DNA of 64,000 nucleotides from Hypomesus transpacificus. Taxonomy: Eukaryota > Chordata > Actinopteri > Osmeriformes > Osmeridae. The notes beneath the pieces are model-generated. The model did not search any database. It worked only from the letters and a program-made list of their open reading frames with translations, and had not been told where the DNA came from. Positions 63,582 to 64,000 of this stretch are shown here, one piece after another. Location: NCBI RefSeq assembly GCF_021917145.1, contig NC_061068.1:12241924-12305923 (forward strand), read 5' to 3'. Made by a program: the position numbers and the translations under genes. The stretch's first letter is position 1, and each line of letters begins with the position of its first letter.

Positions 63582-64000
63582 TCATACTGGCTCAGCTCCT
63601 TTACATGAGATTGTACAGTGTTATCTAATCCTCAGCCACAAATATTTGATCCACTTGATATCCCTTTAATATTATTGTTTTTTACCTTCATGGTGCATTA
63701 AAAGATATACCAATACAGAATATCTGATTCAATGCTGAAGTAAATGTTCATTTTCATCATTGTTTTTCCATAAACATCTATCAACAAAAAAAACACCCCT
63801 TTTAATGAAAATACACCAATGGGTGCTTTTTGCTGTGAATATTAAATATGTTTCTCTCTTATATCCACCCACATTTCGAGATTGTATTGAGTAGCTCTGA
63901 GCTTCCTGTATTGAACTGCCTTGGGCTCCCAGGTACTGTGCCTCTGCTGGGCTGTGCAGCTGTGAGCTGGTGCTGGTTTCCTCCTGTGGGTCCTGCAGCC
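63582..64000. other. upstream flank of copy J at the window end
   Basis: Mirror of 27,961-28,379. The RBPJ/SOX module matching 27,780-27,843 would fall just outside the window. Confidence 0.6.

Larger units (their letters stand above)
54930..64000 (-). repeat. right arm of the giant inverted repeat
   Basis: Reverse complement of 27,961-37,030 with coordinate sum 91,961. The window's last base pairs with 27,961, so the arm continues beyond the window. Confidence 0.95.

Noticed and set aside
27961-64000. Palindrome as a simple missed-adapter read artefact
   Set aside because: Such artefacts fold at a near-zero spacer with identical arms; here the centre is about 17 kb of non-identical genes and the arms have private differences. 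Other assembly errors are not excluded.

Overview
The window is ray-finned fish (teleost) nuclear DNA. It has vertebrate-type split genes with GT-AG introns, microsatellites, a fish-type SINE tail and a solo LTR. Its genes are teleost-style: aldh4a1 beside a greatly expanded cluster of hes5/her (hairy/Enhancer-of-split-related) genes. I cannot name the species from sequence alone.

Layout. (1) 1-6.4 kb: aldh4a1 (mitochondrial delta-1-pyrroline-5-carboxylate dehydrogenase, proline and glutamate catabolism) on the + strand. Fourteen consecutive coding exons are visible; the first exon, with the transit peptide, is not. (2) 6.4-10 kb: 3' flank with repeats. (3) 10.0-10.6 kb: a hes5-type gene on the - strand. 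(4) 14.4-20.3 kb: two her15-type genes, tail to tail, as the arms of an inverted duplication. (5) 23.0-23.6 kb: a her4-type gene on the - strand. (6) 26.7-27.1 kb: a strongly diverged her-like gene with an eroded basic region and no WRPW. (7) 28-64 kb: nine more her4-type copies, four on + (28.7, 32.8, 37.3, 42.1 kb) then five on - (45.9, 50.0, 54.1, 58.6, 62.6 kb), arranged around a centre near 44.3 kb. Outer copies pair almost base for base: position x on the left matches 91,961-x on the right, from 27,961 to about 37.0 kb, and the right arm runs off the window end. One right-hand copy (50.0 kb) is a pseudogene. One left-hand copy (42.1 kb) has lost its WRPW by a one-base deletion and has a solo LTR in its upstream region.

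How the genes work together. All her genes encode bHLH-Orange repressors acting downstream of Notch. The cluster is dense in TGTGGGAA RBPJ/Su(H) sites, many paired with an inverted SOX-like motif (ATTGTT/AACAAT) in a reusable module. Each her4-type unit also carries a CAGATGG E-box/CRE/CCAAT/RBPJ block, a proximal TATATATA box and a CACGTG E-box suited to autorepression.

The most unusual signal is in the 3' UTRs. Her4-type and her15-type transcripts carry runs of small perfect hairpins (5-7 bp stems, mostly 3-nt loops such as TGT, CAT, TAA), some with paired compensatory changes between copies. They resemble Roquin/Regnase-type decay stem-loops and could drive the fast mRNA turnover that Notch-responsive repressors need; that function is inference.
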